Positions 35,240 to 45,555 are shown, numbered from the stretch's first letter. The stretch: DNA of 64,000 bases from Fistulifera solaris (GCA_030295235.1 AP026152.1:62001-126000); one strand, 5' to 3'. Translations and numbers: made by a program. Notes: a model not told the origin generated them from the sequence alone.

Positions 35240-35849
35240 ATGGTGACGGATGACTCCGTGTGCAGCAAGATCGTCCAGTTGGATGTCGGTGGTACGCTTT
35301 TCAAGGTCTCTCGGGACACGCTGGAACGCTACAAAGACTCTATGCTGGCGAGTTTGATATCGAAGCATTGGAAAGAAGGGAACTCCGAGTTTCCGATCTT
35401 CATTGATCGCAGTGGTCGTTTGTTTGAACATGTCCTCGAGTATTTGCGAACAGACAAAGTCTATCTGCCTTCTTCAGTACGACGGCCCGCCATCGAAGAA
35501 GAGTTTGAGTTTTACGGAATTGATGTGGATATGAGTAGAGTCATCGAGAAAGACAGCGTTCAGTACACTCAGGAGCTCCTAGCCAAGATCGAAGCGGCAG
35601 AAAGAGAATTGAATGTGATGAAAGGCGAGCTCGTTGCAATTCGACTATCCCATTCGGCCGAGTCTGAATTCTTGAAAACAAGCCTGAAAACGGCAACGGT
35701 CGAAGTTGAAATTCCTCTTCATACGAAAGATTTCTCATTTGTTTCTTTTTTTTGTCCAAAGATTACGCGACAAGGGCCTGAAAGCAGTCGGGAGAACAAG
35801 GACAAAAGACGCGCATGTGATCGAAATAGGAAAACTAAACTCGAAATAA
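35240..35849 (+). CDS. BTB/T1 (KCTD-type) protein, array gene 3
   Basis: 202 aa when the T8 run at 35746-35753 is read as T7; otherwise the tail turns into unrelated sequence. BTB at residues ~11-102 (LDVGGTLFKVSRDTLERYKD...FIDRSGRLFEHVLEYLRTDK). A helical linker with the AESEFLK motif follows, then VQRLRDKGLKAVG, the short RGL-type tail. It belongs with genes 6, 15, 17 and 21, which share the LLAKIEAAERELNVMKGE-like helix. Confidence 0.85.
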
Positions 35850-36491
35850 GAGAGCAGTATAGAACTTGATCACTTCTGTGGCCATCGACCCTAAAACCGA
35901 AAGAAAGAGACTTATGCCTCGCACAACACGTACGTGATCCTTTGACATCGACTGCGCTTCTCCGTGTATTCCTCCGAGCTCCTGAAAGCGAGATAGTTGA
36001 AGAGCACAAGGATCTACCACGACTACAACTGTTTGACAGAGGGTTATAATTGACTCACTCCACTACAACATCGACAGAAACACCTGTGAATTCAATGGCA
36101 GCCGAATCAGTCCTTAATCACACATTTATAGCACATTCATTTTGTTGTGTTGCAGACCGCCAACGCATGCATTCGCCGTCGTCGATGAGATGATGCACAC
36201 GCTTTGCCACACTTCTTTCGCGCTTATTCTGCACGCACAGAGCAGAAATCTGCTTTTCGCCTTCCCAGAGAGAACTCACAACATCGAATGTAGGACTCGA
36301 TTCTCAAATTTATCCTCTGCCAGTTGCTAGAGCAATCCGTAGAATAATGCGCGATAGTCATGCCCTTCAGAACATGTCATGAGCTTCATTGCCTGTCAAT
36401 GTGAGCCCAAAACCGACGAGGAGCACAAGCATGCTCCTTCCATTTATAAGACCGGATCAAATGTTCTACGAAGTAATTTCCAAACCAATAA
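35850..36491. other. Intergenic region, nothing recognised
   Basis: About 640 bp with short frames only. No upstream element copy or CCAAT box is present before gene 4. Confidence 0.45.
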
Positions 36492-36608
36492 ATGTTTAAA
36501 AAAACAGATGATGCGACCGGTTCGCAAGCAGAGAACCCGAACATTATGCCAGCATCGCATTTTGCGTTGCACAAAATTGACTTGTCGGACAATCTTACGA
36601 TATGTAAA

Positions 36609-37196
36609 ATGTCAGCTGAAGAGACCAAGCGCAAAATCATCCAATTGGACGTGGGCGGAACGCTGTACAAAGCATCGCGTCAGACGCTCGAGCGTTTCGA
36701 TGGGTCTATGCTGGCGAACTTAATTTCCAACCACTGGAAAGAAGGCAACACGAAAGAACCCATTTTCATTGACAGAAACGGTCGTCTGTTTGAATACGTC
36801 CTGGATTACTTACGCACAGGCGAAGTTTACTTACCGTTCTCGGTGAGCAAGGCCGCTCTTCAAAAAGAGTTTGAATTCTACGGAATTGATGTTGATGTGA
36901 GACGCTTGCATGAAACACACGGCATGCAGTTCTTCGAACAACTCATCGAGAATGCCGTCACGATGCACAACGAACATCTTGTGATTCAAACATCGGCTTT
37001 CGTAGAGAAGGAGGTCTTTAAAGACACATCTCGAACGATTTATTTTCGTGTCGAAGTCCCTCCAGAGCAATATGTACAGCTTTGTTCGAATGAGGATAGA
37101 TTGCGAGCCCGATTGTTTGAAAGAGGGCTGGAATATGATCGCAGCGAATGGAATTTTGGGTTGCCTGCCATCTTTGTCACAAAAGCGAACGCCTAG
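36609..37196 (+). CDS. BTB/T1 (KCTD-type) protein, array gene 4
   Basis: 195 aa from ATG 36609 (MSAEETKRKIIQLDVGGTLYK); an in-frame ATG at 36492 would add 39 residues with no paralogue support. BTB at residues ~7-98 with LANLISNHWKEGNTKEPIF. The tail has PPEQYVQLCSNEDRLRARLF then ERGLEYDRSEWNFG, closest to genes 1 and 2. The gene downstream is on the opposite strand and ends 53 bp away. Confidence 0.9.
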   Translation: MSAEETKRKIIQLDVGGTLYKASRQTLERFDGSMLANLISNHWKEGNTKEPIFIDRNGRLFEYVLDYLRTGEVYLPFSVSKAALQKEFEFYGIDVDVRRLHETHGMQFFEQLIENAVTMHNEHLVIQTSAFVEKEVFKDTSRTIYFRVEVPPEQYVQLCSNEDRLRARLFERGLEYDRSEWNFGLPAIFVTKANA

Positions 37197-37249
37197 TCTG
37201 CTGTACGGCACGCCAGTTTCTAACGAAATGAAAGAAACCAGATACAGAG

Positions 37250-37792
37250 CTAGCTGCCTTGTACAAGTACTAAGATATGCACATGATCAATCCCCGGAAG
37301 TGATTGAAGACGAGGAGGATTGACCCAATGCAACATGTCTTGAACAAGTAGCTGTGATTGTAACTCCTTCTTTGCTTTCTGTATATCTTCCACCGTACAA
37401 TCAGCGCCTAACTTCCACAATATCCAATGTTGAACGGACTCCTCGAAACAGTAAGGAAAATCGTTGCGCACAAGAGCCGTTCGCGGTAATGTTGTGTTGT
37501 CTCCGTCGTTTCGTACGACGCGCTTGAGACCTTCCTGTAATTCAGAGGGCAAATTGAACTTTGTACACAGCACATAATCCAGCATCGACGCCCATTCTCT
37601 CAGTATAGCCCGCTTACTCAGCTCGTATTGACGCTGTTGTGAAGCACTTCGCGTCAGACGATCGAAATCGTGTTCGACGAGCACAATTTGTTGAATCTCT
37701 TGCCATTGTAAGGGCGTTTCGCAATAGCCGTATTTCAGCGTTGGTAACACGATCTCATCCGGGTTCACGTCACGAGACGTCAAACTCATCAT
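37250..37792 (-). CDS. DUF3605 domain protein
   Basis: 180 aa, intact. The DUF3605 signature is clear: SKRAILREWASMLDYVLCTKF, then RNDFPYCFEESVQHWILWKLG, then DMLHWVNPPRLQSLPGIDHVHILV. Fungal and protist members are cytosolic and of unknown function; one is induced by N-acetylglucosamine. It is the only minus-strand gene inside the array and is bounded by genes 4 and 5. Confidence 0.85.
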   Translation of the reverse strand: MMSLTSRDVNPDEIVLPTLKYGYCETPLQWQEIQQIVLVEHDFDRLTRSASQQRQYELSKRAILREWASMLDYVLCTKFNLPSELQEGLKRVVRNDGDNTTLPRTALVRNDFPYCFEESVQHWILWKLGADCTVEDIQKAKKELQSQLLVQDMLHWVNPPRLQSLPGIDHVHILVLVQGS

Positions 37793-37909
37793 CAGCCATT
37801 CTATTCGAAATAATAGTGATCATCTTGCCTTTGCATCGAAAACGAAAAATAATAATACTGGCGACGAGCGCGCAAAGGACGGACGCATTTGAAGGAAGCG
37901 ATGAGATGA

Positions 37910-38160
37910 TGACGTCAACCTGTACTTGGTCAATACCGGTTCATTGTTCTGTATCGTGCACAATGTAGGTTTACAGAGGAAGCCTGCGTCTCATCGCGTC
38001 AGTTTGTGTGAGGCTTTCTCGCCATGACGTTTTCCAAAGAAACGCTACGTAAATTTGCAGGAAAGTCTCCCAAAATGACGCGACACAAACGCAACGACGG
38101 ACACCATGAAGCGAACCCACGCGAGCGTGTCCCAAACGTGACAGACAAGCTTGTCATTGT
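37910..38160 (+). promoter_or_regulatory. BTB-array upstream element, copy 2
   Basis: TGACGTCA (37910-37917), CTGTAC, GCCTGCGTCTCATCGCGTCA, CTTTCTCGCCATGACGTTTT, AAACGCTACGTAAATTTG, TCTCCCAAAATGACGCGACA, GGACACCATGAAG and the second part GTGACAGACAAGCTTGTCA. It ends about 410 bp before gene 5. Confidence 0.85.
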
Positions 38161-38570
38161 GAGACAAGCTATACGTTCAATGTTTGTGTTAGGCGTTATA
38201 GGCGAAAGTAGCCCTGCATTGCAATTAGCCGGTGAATCATTATTACTCTCAACAATCTATCCTCGTCTCTTCTTGTTATGGAGGAAATGGTTCGATCTTC
38301 ATTGCTGACACCGTTTAATATAATTTCATGCTGATAGGCTGACGATTACCGTGGAGCTGCTATTTGAATGATGCGCCTAGTGTTTTGGATTGACTTTTGA
38401 TTACCGGAAACCGCTTGTCGCAAGATTGAAATCCGTTTTCGTGAAGCCGGTTTTCATTGAAAACCACGAATCAGATATGTTTCAAAATAAAAAGAAAGCT
38501 CGCAAAATGATGTGATACTTTCTCTCACAAAAAACACATCGTCTCATTCGCACCAAACACCGGCAAAAGG

Positions 38571-39039
38571 ATGAACAGCGACCCCAACATCAAGATGATT
38601 CGCTTGAATGTCGGAGGAACCCGCTACGATCTGTCGTTGGATACGCTGAGCCGAAGCGGAAACTCCCTTTGAAAACTATGATTCTCAGCAATGTGAATGC
38701 AGGAAAACCCTATGACCCCGTTTTTATTGACCGCAGCGGCCGTTTGTTCGAGTACGTCCTCGAATACATGCGGACAGGAAAAATTTACTTGCGACCCACC
38801 GAAAATAGCGCCGCTGTCAAGAACGAACTCGAGTTTTATGGATTCTTCGCCCCCAGCTTTCTATTTGTCGAGAATAAAAGGATTATGCCGAAGCAATCAC
38901 AGTGACCCACATTCTTCTTCGCTGTTTGACAGCCGGCGTGATGGTCAACTCAGTCCTTGTCGTCCTGGCTGCATTGGACGTTTGCGTTGGACTTGGAAAG
39001 TTGCGCGTGAGTCTCGACCTCTTCTCCATTCGAGCTTAA
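38571..39039 (+). CDS. BTB/T1 protein with hydrophobic tail, array gene 5
   Basis: 156 aa after two one-base corrections (T3 at 38668-38670 to T4; A4 at 38876-38879 to A5). BTB starts MIRLNVGGTRYDLSLDTLSR and has PVFIDRSGRLFEYVLEYMRTGKIYL; it is shorter and more diverged (LSNVNAGKPYD in place of WKEGNSDEP). The tail has no RGL part; it ends with one hydrophobic helix (VMVNSVLVVLAALDVCVGLG), probably membrane-inserted. Closest to gene 7. Confidence 0.72.
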
Positions 39040-39243
39040 AGGCACGCGCTTGATCGGATCCAACAAGATGATTCACATCGAGCGTACTACAGATTACAAT
39101 GAGATCTTAATATCTAAAGGTATAGCTTTATAATCGTTTCAAAACCAATAATGAGCTTCGATTAAAGATTTCGGCGATGGTACTTTTTGCTGATACTGTG
39201 CAAGCCATGGTAGCCTTGAGGATGATCCCCCAAATTTGAACGA

Positions 39244-39252
39244 CCAATCAGA
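39244..39252 (+). promoter_or_regulatory. CCAAT box of BTB gene 6
   Basis: CCAATCAGA 119 bp before the start codon, preceded by GA as in gene 1. Confidence 0.45.
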
Positions 39253-39362
39253 ACTAGAGGTGTCACAAAAGAGGATGGATCAAGAACACGTTGCATTGCT
39301 TCAATTGCGCATACATTTACCGAGCAAGTAATTTGTCTATTCGGATTCATTTAGCTCTTGAA

Positions 39363-39986
39363 ATGAGGGAAGACACCATGGATAGCAGCGTCCCGTTGGA
39401 TGTTGGAGGGACTTTTTATAGAGTAGCTCGAGATACCATCGAGCATCATGGAGACTCCATGTTGTCGAGGATAGTATCCACTCACTCAAACGAGAATGGC
39501 GCGGAGAACGCTCCAATCATCTTCATTGAAGGCAACGGTCGTTTGTTCGAATATGTTCTCGATTACATGCGCACTGGCAAAGTATATTTGCCGCCTTCTG
39601 TCACCAGAGCCGCCATGAAAAAGGAGTTTGACTCCTATGGAATCCCCTGCCGATATGAACAAAGTGGTTGAGAAACATGGCAATGAATACGCTCGTGATC
39701 TTGCGGCGAGGATTGAAGCGAAGCAAAAGAGCTGGACCTGTTGAGGGCAGAAGTATTTGCATTCCAGTTGTCGCATTTGCTCGAGTTCCAGGCCTTGGCA
39801 TCGCGCCACACAGGTCCACCGTTCTGCTTGTACGTAATGGATAATGATTACCCACCTTGTTGCAAAAATAACCAAGACTTGTTACGTCAGCAGCTGGCGA
39901 GCATCGGGTTGGACCTAGTGTCAAGCATGCAATCCGGCCAAAATCAGCATTGCATCACCGTCGAGTATGCAGATATGCAATCGTAA
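39363..39986 (+). CDS. BTB/T1 (KCTD-type) protein, array gene 6
   Basis: 207 aa after two corrections (C4 at 39644-39647 to C3; AA at 39721-39722 to AAA). BTB is diverged at the start (VPLDVGGTFYRVARDTIEHH) and has IIFIEGNGRLFEYVLDYMR; the Arg of the usual DRNG is lost. A helix with AKELDLLRAEVFAF follows, then QDLLRQQLASIGLDLV, where RGL is changed to IGL. The frame is open over its whole length once corrected. Confidence 0.75.
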
Positions 39987-40621
39987 AAGATAATTGAATC
40001 AGTAATGGTACACCTTTAAGTCAGTCAGCTCTCTTTGCAGGATAGCGTGATCGCGTTAGTGTCTTGTCGACGTATCGGCTCCAGTATCACCATCCACGCT
40101 TTTTCCGAATCAGAAAAGTCGATGCTGCACGTACAATACGTCAAATTATTTCTATCAAACAGCCTCAAATCGTAAATTCATCGGCGCACAGCTTCAGCCG
40201 TATCCAGCTTTCAACTGACCCTCCCGATGAGGTCAAATCAAAAGAAAATTAAATGATGATTCATTTTGGTCTTCATTCTTGTCTCTTGAGTTCACTAAAA
40301 ACTTCTATTGCACTTCATGACGCATTAGCCACTTCATGACGAGATTCCTTTTGCGTTCTGCACTTCAGGTCAATAGCGATCAAAATCGTACTCCGTATTC
40401 GACAATTCGACCGGCCGATTGGATGGCCTTGTTTCAGCAATAGATTTACGATCTTGCCCGGTTACGCATCCGCAGTTTCAATGCGCATTCCTATTCCATC
40501 ATCAACTCGAAAGTAGAGTACGTGCTAATTTCTTCATCAACGAGCTTTGTCTATCATTATTATTTTTTCAGCAATAGCAACGCGATGCTAAAACGTTTTG
40601 TTTTGCGCGACGGCACGATGA
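39987..40621. other. Intergenic region, nothing recognised
   Basis: No protein-like frame up to the upstream element copy 3. Confidence 0.4.
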
Positions 40622-40875
40622 TGACGTCAAGCGGTACTTGGTTAGTACCGCATCGCAATGCACTATAGGATGAAATGTTGGTTTACGAAGACAGCCTGCG
40701 TCTCATCGCGTCAGTTTGTGTGAAGCTTTCTCGCCATGACGTTTTGGGAAGAAACGCCACGTAAATTTGGCAGAAAAGTCTCCCAAAATGACGCGAAACA
40801 AACGCAACAACGGACACCATGAGCGACGCCACGCGAGCGTCTCCCAAACGTGACAGACATTTCTGTCATTGTGAG
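40622..40875 (+). promoter_or_regulatory. BTB-array upstream element, copy 3
   Basis: TGACGTCAAGCGGTACTTGG at the start. The core from CTTTCTCGCCATGACG to GGACACCATGAGC (about 107 bp) is identical to copy 8 at 59 kb. The second part GTGACAGACATTTCTGTCA, a small hairpin, follows. It ends about 440 bp before gene 7. Confidence 0.88.
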
Positions 40876-41315
40876 TCAAGCTACGTGAATGTAATGGTAG
40901 TTGGAGCATGAATACTGATAGCTTGCGGTTACTCATGGTTAGAAAGATGAAGAAGCAGATTCATTCACTCGGCGACACAACAATCTATCATTTGTTTCTT
41001 CGTGCGATAGAGGAAACGGTTCGATCTGCACTGTTTGACATCGTTATATATAATTCATGCTGATGGGCTGACGACTACCGTCGAGCTGCTGGATGACAGA
41101 TGCACGGCAGTTTGCTTGGGTGCGCCTAATAGCTCATAATGCTTTTCGATTGTCGAAAACGGGTCGACGAAAGATTGAAATCCGTTTTCGTGAAGCCGAT
41201 TTCGTTGAAAACCACGAATCAGATCCGTTTCAAAGAGAAAAGGAAGCTCACAAAAGGGTCTGATCATCTCTCATAAAACAACAAGTCGTTTCATTCGCAC
41301 CAAACGTCGCTAAAG
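40876..41315. other. Spacer between element 3 and gene 7
   Basis: Parts of this spacer recur upstream of gene 5 (the GAAATCCGTTTTCGTGAAGC segment at about 38425 and 41176 and the CATTCGCACCAAAC stretch just before both start codons), so the duplication that made genes 5 and 7 included at least 700 bp of upstream DNA. Confidence 0.6.
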
Positions 41316-41831
41316 ATGATGAGAAGTGATCCCAACAACAAGATCATTCGCTTGAACGTCGGAGGAACCCGCTATGATTTGTCGAAGGCTACGCTAGAGA
41401 AGCTCGATAAACGTTGCCGAGGCTCGTTTTTGAAGGCTTTAATCATGTACGGAATGAGTGAAGAGAAACCGGACGAACCCATCTTCATCGACCGCAACGG
41501 CCGCTTGTTCAAGTCCGTTCTCGATTACATGCGGACGGGCATGATCTACTTGTCGCCTTCCGTCAACATAACCGCATTGAAAGACGAGTTCATCTATTAC
41601 GGGATCTCGGCGAGCTGGGATAAATCGGTTGTCAAGAATGTTGTGGAGCACTTGGATGAATCGGATCCAACAACCCAGCTTAAGTATTACAAGCCAATCA
41701 AGGAAATTAAGACGACAATACATTGGAATTACATCGGAATTCTCAAGGCAGTAGGTTGGTGTTACGTTGCCTGGGGACTTACTTTAGGGGTTGGAATCAT
41801 GCGTCAGAGCAGCAAGCCGCGTGCTTATTAA
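41316..41831 (+). CDS. BTB/T1 protein with hydrophobic tail, array gene 7
   Basis: 171 aa, intact. BTB at residues ~10-103 (IIRLNVGGTRYDLSKATLEK, PIFIDRNGRLFKSVLDYMRT), with a four-residue insertion KLDKRCRGSFLK before the loop. The tail is short and ends with a hydrophobic helix at about residues 143-166 (IGILKAVGWCYVAWGLTLGV), probably a membrane anchor with the BTB on the cytosolic side. It is the intact relative of gene 5. Confidence 0.88.
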   Translation: MMRSDPNNKIIRLNVGGTRYDLSKATLEKLDKRCRGSFLKALIMYGMSEEKPDEPIFIDRNGRLFKSVLDYMRTGMIYLSPSVNITALKDEFIYYGISASWDKSVVKNVVEHLDESDPTTQLKYYKPIKEIKTTIHWNYIGILKAVGWCYVAWGLTLGVGIMRQSSKPRAY

Positions 41832-42204
41832 CCCGAAAGTCATCGTGACGACCGTAACGTAGAATGTAAGCCGACTTGACACTAAAGTAAGGACAACATT
41901 GTTGATACCATGAATTGCTTTTATGGCTATCCCGTCGCCTTTTACTAGTCCTCCTTCTTTTTTGTCAAGTTCTGTATGTTAGAGTATTGTTTCATAGAAA
42001 AAGCGGGACTGATTGAGTCTCAGAAGGTTGCCTGCGAAGTCACGGTTTTAATGGCACGGATTCCGCAACATCTCGCTGAATCAAACAAAGCCGATTCGAA
42101 TGCGTAACCAGCTGCTCACATCTTCGACGCCGATTGACAACGTGGGGAACGACGACGTCCAAAGTTTATGAAGCTGGTGGTTGATTTAGTGAATAGGTCA
42201 ACGA
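41832..42204. other. Intergenic region, nothing recognised
   Basis: About 370 bp downstream of gene 7 without a gene. Confidence 0.4.
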
Positions 42205-42490
42205 TGACGTCAAGCGGAGGTAAATGATGACGTCAAGCGGTACTCAGTGATTACGTCACCTATCTTTTTGTATAAGAGAAACAGTAGTCGGGAGGGAAAG
42301 CCCGCGTCTCATCGCGTCAGTTTGTGTGACACTTTCTCATTTTCGACGTTTTCGAGGAAACGCCACGTAAAATGGAACAAAAAACAGTCGTCTCCCAAAA
42401 TGCCAAATGACGCGAAACAAACGCAACGACGGACACCATGAGACAATGCCACGCATCCGCACGTCGTGATGAGCATCATATAGCACGTGA
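42205..42490 (+). promoter_or_regulatory. BTB-array upstream element, copy 4, with doubled CRE
   Basis: Two TGACGTCA boxes (42205-42212 and 42228-42235), each followed by AGCGG, then a TTACGTCACC half-match. CGCGTCTCATCGCGTCAG, ACGTTTTCGAGGAAACGCCA, TCTCCCAAAATG and GGACACCATGAG follow in order, and then the GTGACAGCTTGTCAC hairpin. It ends about 380 bp before gene 8. Confidence 0.85.
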
Positions 42491-42872
42491 CAGCTTGTCA
42501 CTGTTGTCGTTGCGAAATTCCTGGAGCTATAGGAAACTATGATGAGTTTTGCGCAAACGGAAAAAGGTTTTGTGAGATGCCATTCACAGGTGTTGTTGAC
42601 ATTTGAAAGAATAGAACAACGCAGGATGTCATAGAATGTTCGTTATAGGTTGCGTCGTTCCCGATTCGGCTCTTCGTCGGAGACTTTCATGTCTTGTAGA
42701 AGAAGGCGTCCGTTTCACCTTTCTTTTGTAGCGAAAACGGCTCTACGAAACCGATTTTGAACGACGAAAGATGGATTTGGACCGTGATGACATCTTCCGA
42801 CAGCCGCAAGGCTCATGGTTCTTTTGCATTATAACACCATTTTTCCATTTCTTTCCCGCGTTATAAACGGAA

Positions 42873-43387
42873 ATGGCGATCAATGATACCCGAAAAATAG
42901 TTCGATTGAATGTTGGAGGAACGCAATACGATGTATCACGCGATACACTCGCACGATGCGAAGGTTCCATGTTGGCCAGTTTGGTATCGAAACAGTGGAA
43001 CGAAGGCAATACGAACAAACCCATCTTTATTGACCGCAATGGATTGTTGTTTCAATATGTTTTGGATTATTTGCGCAACAATCAATTGCATTTGCCGTCC
43101 TTTGTGAGTCGCGCCGCGATGGTCGATGAATATTTGATTTTTACGGAATCGAAGGGGATGTCCGCGTGCGCTCCGCCATCAAAGAATACGATCCGCATGC
43201 ACACATTCACGAGCTCCGGAACCAGGTGCGCTGTTGGCGGATCGCTCTGGCGGTTCTATCACTCTATCTGATAGAATGCCATCTAGTCTGGTTGAACGTC
43301 GTGGAGCGTTCTACTACCAGCGTGCTTTTGAATTTCATGATGATGTGTTTCGTGATCTATGTCATTAAGAATGGGTGGTTGCGTTGA
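42873..43387 (+). CDS. BTB/T1 protein with two hydrophobic tail helices, array gene 8
   Basis: 171 aa if T5 at 43138-43142 is T6, which restores the conserved IFYGIEGDV at the end of the BTB. BTB residues ~8-98 closely match gene 2 (YDVSRDTLARCEGSMLASLV), with NKPIFIDRNGLLFQYVLDYL. The tail has two hydrophobic helices, about residues 115-138 (RIALAVLSLYLIECHLVWL) and 150-167 (VLLNFMMMCFVIYVIKNG). This makes a likely hairpin membrane anchor that no other member has. Confidence 0.78.
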
Positions 43388-43855
43388 GCAGCAGTCGCGG
43401 GTGGGTGCTATACATTTCGACAGGAGTTGCGACAGATAGTAAGCACGGCGGGTTTATCACAGTTCAATAGAAACGACTTAATGGAAGTAACGGAAGCAGT
43501 TTCGACGCATTCGACTCGATCGTCTTATGATGAGGAAGCTGATTTAGCGTACAGGCCAGCTGTAAAGGACAAGTCATTCCTTTACCATGATCCTCGCTTT
43601 CTTTTGCTTGCTGCTCGAGACGTATGCATTTTCCTGATCCATTGGATTGAAGGACAAGAACGGAGATGCGGAGGAGTGAACTGAATAAGTGTTTTTGGCA
43701 CTTTGCTTGTGACGAAACGACTTGATGGATTTTGTGTATGGATGGTTTTCGACTGATGGATTGGGACCGAGTACTGACATTAAAGTTAGCCGCTCCATCA
43801 AAAACGTCAATTCTCTCTCATATTCTGCCTCCTGCTTGAATGATCACGTCACAAA
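43388..43855. other. Intergenic region with an unsupported frame
   Basis: An 85-codon frame at 43427-43684 has a hydrophobic stretch (FLLLAARDVCIFLIHW) but no paralogue in the window and lies in a stretch unlike the array. I do not call it. Confidence 0.35.
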
Positions 43856-44386
43856 ATGATTTACACTGCTTCCGAAATGAAAATTGTTTACTTGGATGTC
43901 GGCGGCACGCTTTACAAAGTATCCCGTGATACGCTGGAACGTCACAAAGGCTCCATGCTGGCAACGTTGGTATCCAATCAATGGAAAGAAGGAACGACGA
44001 ACGAACCCATCTTTATCGATCGCAATGGTCGCTTGTTTGAGTATGTGCTCGATTACTTGCGTGCCAACAAATTGTATCTGCCCGCAACCGTCAACCTCAA
44101 CGCCATGATGGACGAGTTTGTTTATTATGGAGTCGATGTGGATATGAGCAATGTCATTGAATCGCATTACAGGGCTGAGCCCAGATTGATCAACCATCCG
44201 CATCTCGTGGAACGAGTGGATCTCGCTATTCGCTCGATCAACCGGATCGAAGCGAAGCTATTGCAAGTGGACTTGTCCCATCTAACCTCGAGAGTCTACT
44301 TTAACATTCTGTTTATGGAATTGGCCCGATCGGCTCTTTTGTCGGACTCAAAGCAATTGTTAAGGCTTGTAAAAATCAAGGTGTAA
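43856..44386 (+). CDS. BTB/T1 (KCTD-type) protein, array gene 9
   Basis: 176 aa, intact. BTB at residues ~8-99 (KIVYLDVGGTLYKVSRDTLERHKG, WKEGTTNEPIFIDRNG), ending YYGVDVDMSNVIE. The tail is short and carries no RGL part: a helix (VERVDLAIRSINRIEAKLLQ) followed by a moderately hydrophobic stretch SRVYFNILFMELARSALLSD. The start may be the second in-frame ATG at 43877. ATCACGTCAC, close to a CRE half-site, lies 15 bp upstream. Confidence 0.85.
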   Translation: MIYTASEMKIVYLDVGGTLYKVSRDTLERHKGSMLATLVSNQWKEGTTNEPIFIDRNGRLFEYVLDYLRANKLYLPATVNLNAMMDEFVYYGVDVDMSNVIESHYRAEPRLINHPHLVERVDLAIRSINRIEAKLLQVDLSHLTSRVYFNILFMELARSALLSDSKQLLRLVKIKV

Positions 44387-44892
44387 CAGTAAGCTAATCA
44401 AAGCGTGACGGATGCCCCTAGTTCCATCATGATCCCTAGTTTCTACAAAATGGTTAAAGTAAATTGCTAGGAGCTACTGGGTCCCGGTTTCTTTTGCTCC
44501 TTTAGTTATTTGTAGTTCTTTTCATTCCACCGACCAACGAATGATAACGAAAAAGCCGTTGAACCAAGAACAACATCCCCACTAATCTGGGAAAATGCTT
44601 TCAAATACCCTATCTAGGTCAATCCCCACGTGCCGGTACGATGGAGTACAAAAATCACATGTCAAGAGCGTGTGTCACGGACCAAGATCGGTTTGACTAT
44701 GACTCGAAGAATACGACCAACACACGATGTTGTGTCGTGCCAAAAATTCCGCCCCCGTGTCTTTTTGCCCATTGTCTCGCGATACTAGAGTGAGCGCACC
44801 TCTTTCATTTTGCTCACCCTGCCAAACATAAGGAACTTTCGCAAACATTCTCATCATCATTCGCATTTGAATTCATAATCATCAACAACAAG
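44387..44892. other. Intergenic region, nothing recognised
   Basis: No protein-like frame, no upstream element. The last 30 bp are AT-rich (ATTTGAATTCATAATCATCA). Confidence 0.4.
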
Positions 44893-45555
44893 ATGATGAG
44901 TTATCATGACAAAGGCAAGATTGTGCGACTCAATGTCGGCGGAATGCGCTACGATGTTTCGCGCAGTACACTCGAACGTTGCGAAGGTTCGATGCTGATT
45001 AGCTTGATTTCAGAACACTGGAAAGAAGGGAATTCCGACGAACCGATCTTTATTGATCGCAATGGTCGCTTGTTTGAATATGTGCTGGATTATTTACGAA
45101 CCGCCAAAGTGTATTTACCCGCCACTGTCAGTCCTCTCGCTTTGGAAGAAGAATTTGAATTTTACGGCATCGAGGCGGATATGACGAAAGTGCAATGCAT
45201 GGACGCCAGCATGGGATCGTTGAATGCCTTGTACGAAAGTCATTACTTGTTGGGTTTGGCGGACCAAATATCGGCCGAAGCGTATACGACCGCGGCCCGG
45301 AGAGCCGTCGAAAAGAGTTTGCGGAAAAGTGACATTGCACCGAAACCGTCTCGTGAAATACCCTTCTTTATTCTGGTGGAATGTTACAAACGCAATCCGA
45401 CCCCGGGAGCGTCCTTTTGTGTCTACATTCCCGAAGAATATCAGCCGCATTTGGATACCGACCTCGTGAACAATATTTTGACCAATCGCGGCTTTGAAAT
45501 TGTGAATTCGGCGTTCAAGCACTTTTTGTACATTAAGAAGGTTTCGGAAGGATGA
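44893..45555 (+). CDS. BTB/T1 (KCTD-type) protein, array gene 10
   Basis: 220 aa, intact. BTB at residues ~8-100 (KIVRLNVGGMRYDVSRSTLE, HWKEGNSDEPIFIDRNG, FYGIEADMTKV). The middle part is unlike its neighbours (LADQISAEAYTTAARRAVEK). The tail has PEEYQPHLDTDLVNNILTNR then GFEIVN, a variant where RGL is RGF. The PEEYQP phrase recurs in gene 17 (PEEYRP). Confidence 0.9.
   Translation: MMSYHDKGKIVRLNVGGMRYDVSRSTLERCEGSMLISLISEHWKEGNSDEPIFIDRNGRLFEYVLDYLRTAKVYLPATVSPLALEEEFEFYGIEADMTKVQCMDASMGSLNALYESHYLLGLADQISAEAYTTAARRAVEKSLRKSDIAPKPSREIPFFILVECYKRNPTPGASFCVYIPEEYQPHLDTDLVNNILTNRGFEIVNSAFKHFLYIKKVSEG

Noticed and set aside
43427-43684. 85-codon frame between array genes 8 and 9
   Set aside because: No start context, no paralogue among 20 neighbouring spacers and no recognisable domain.
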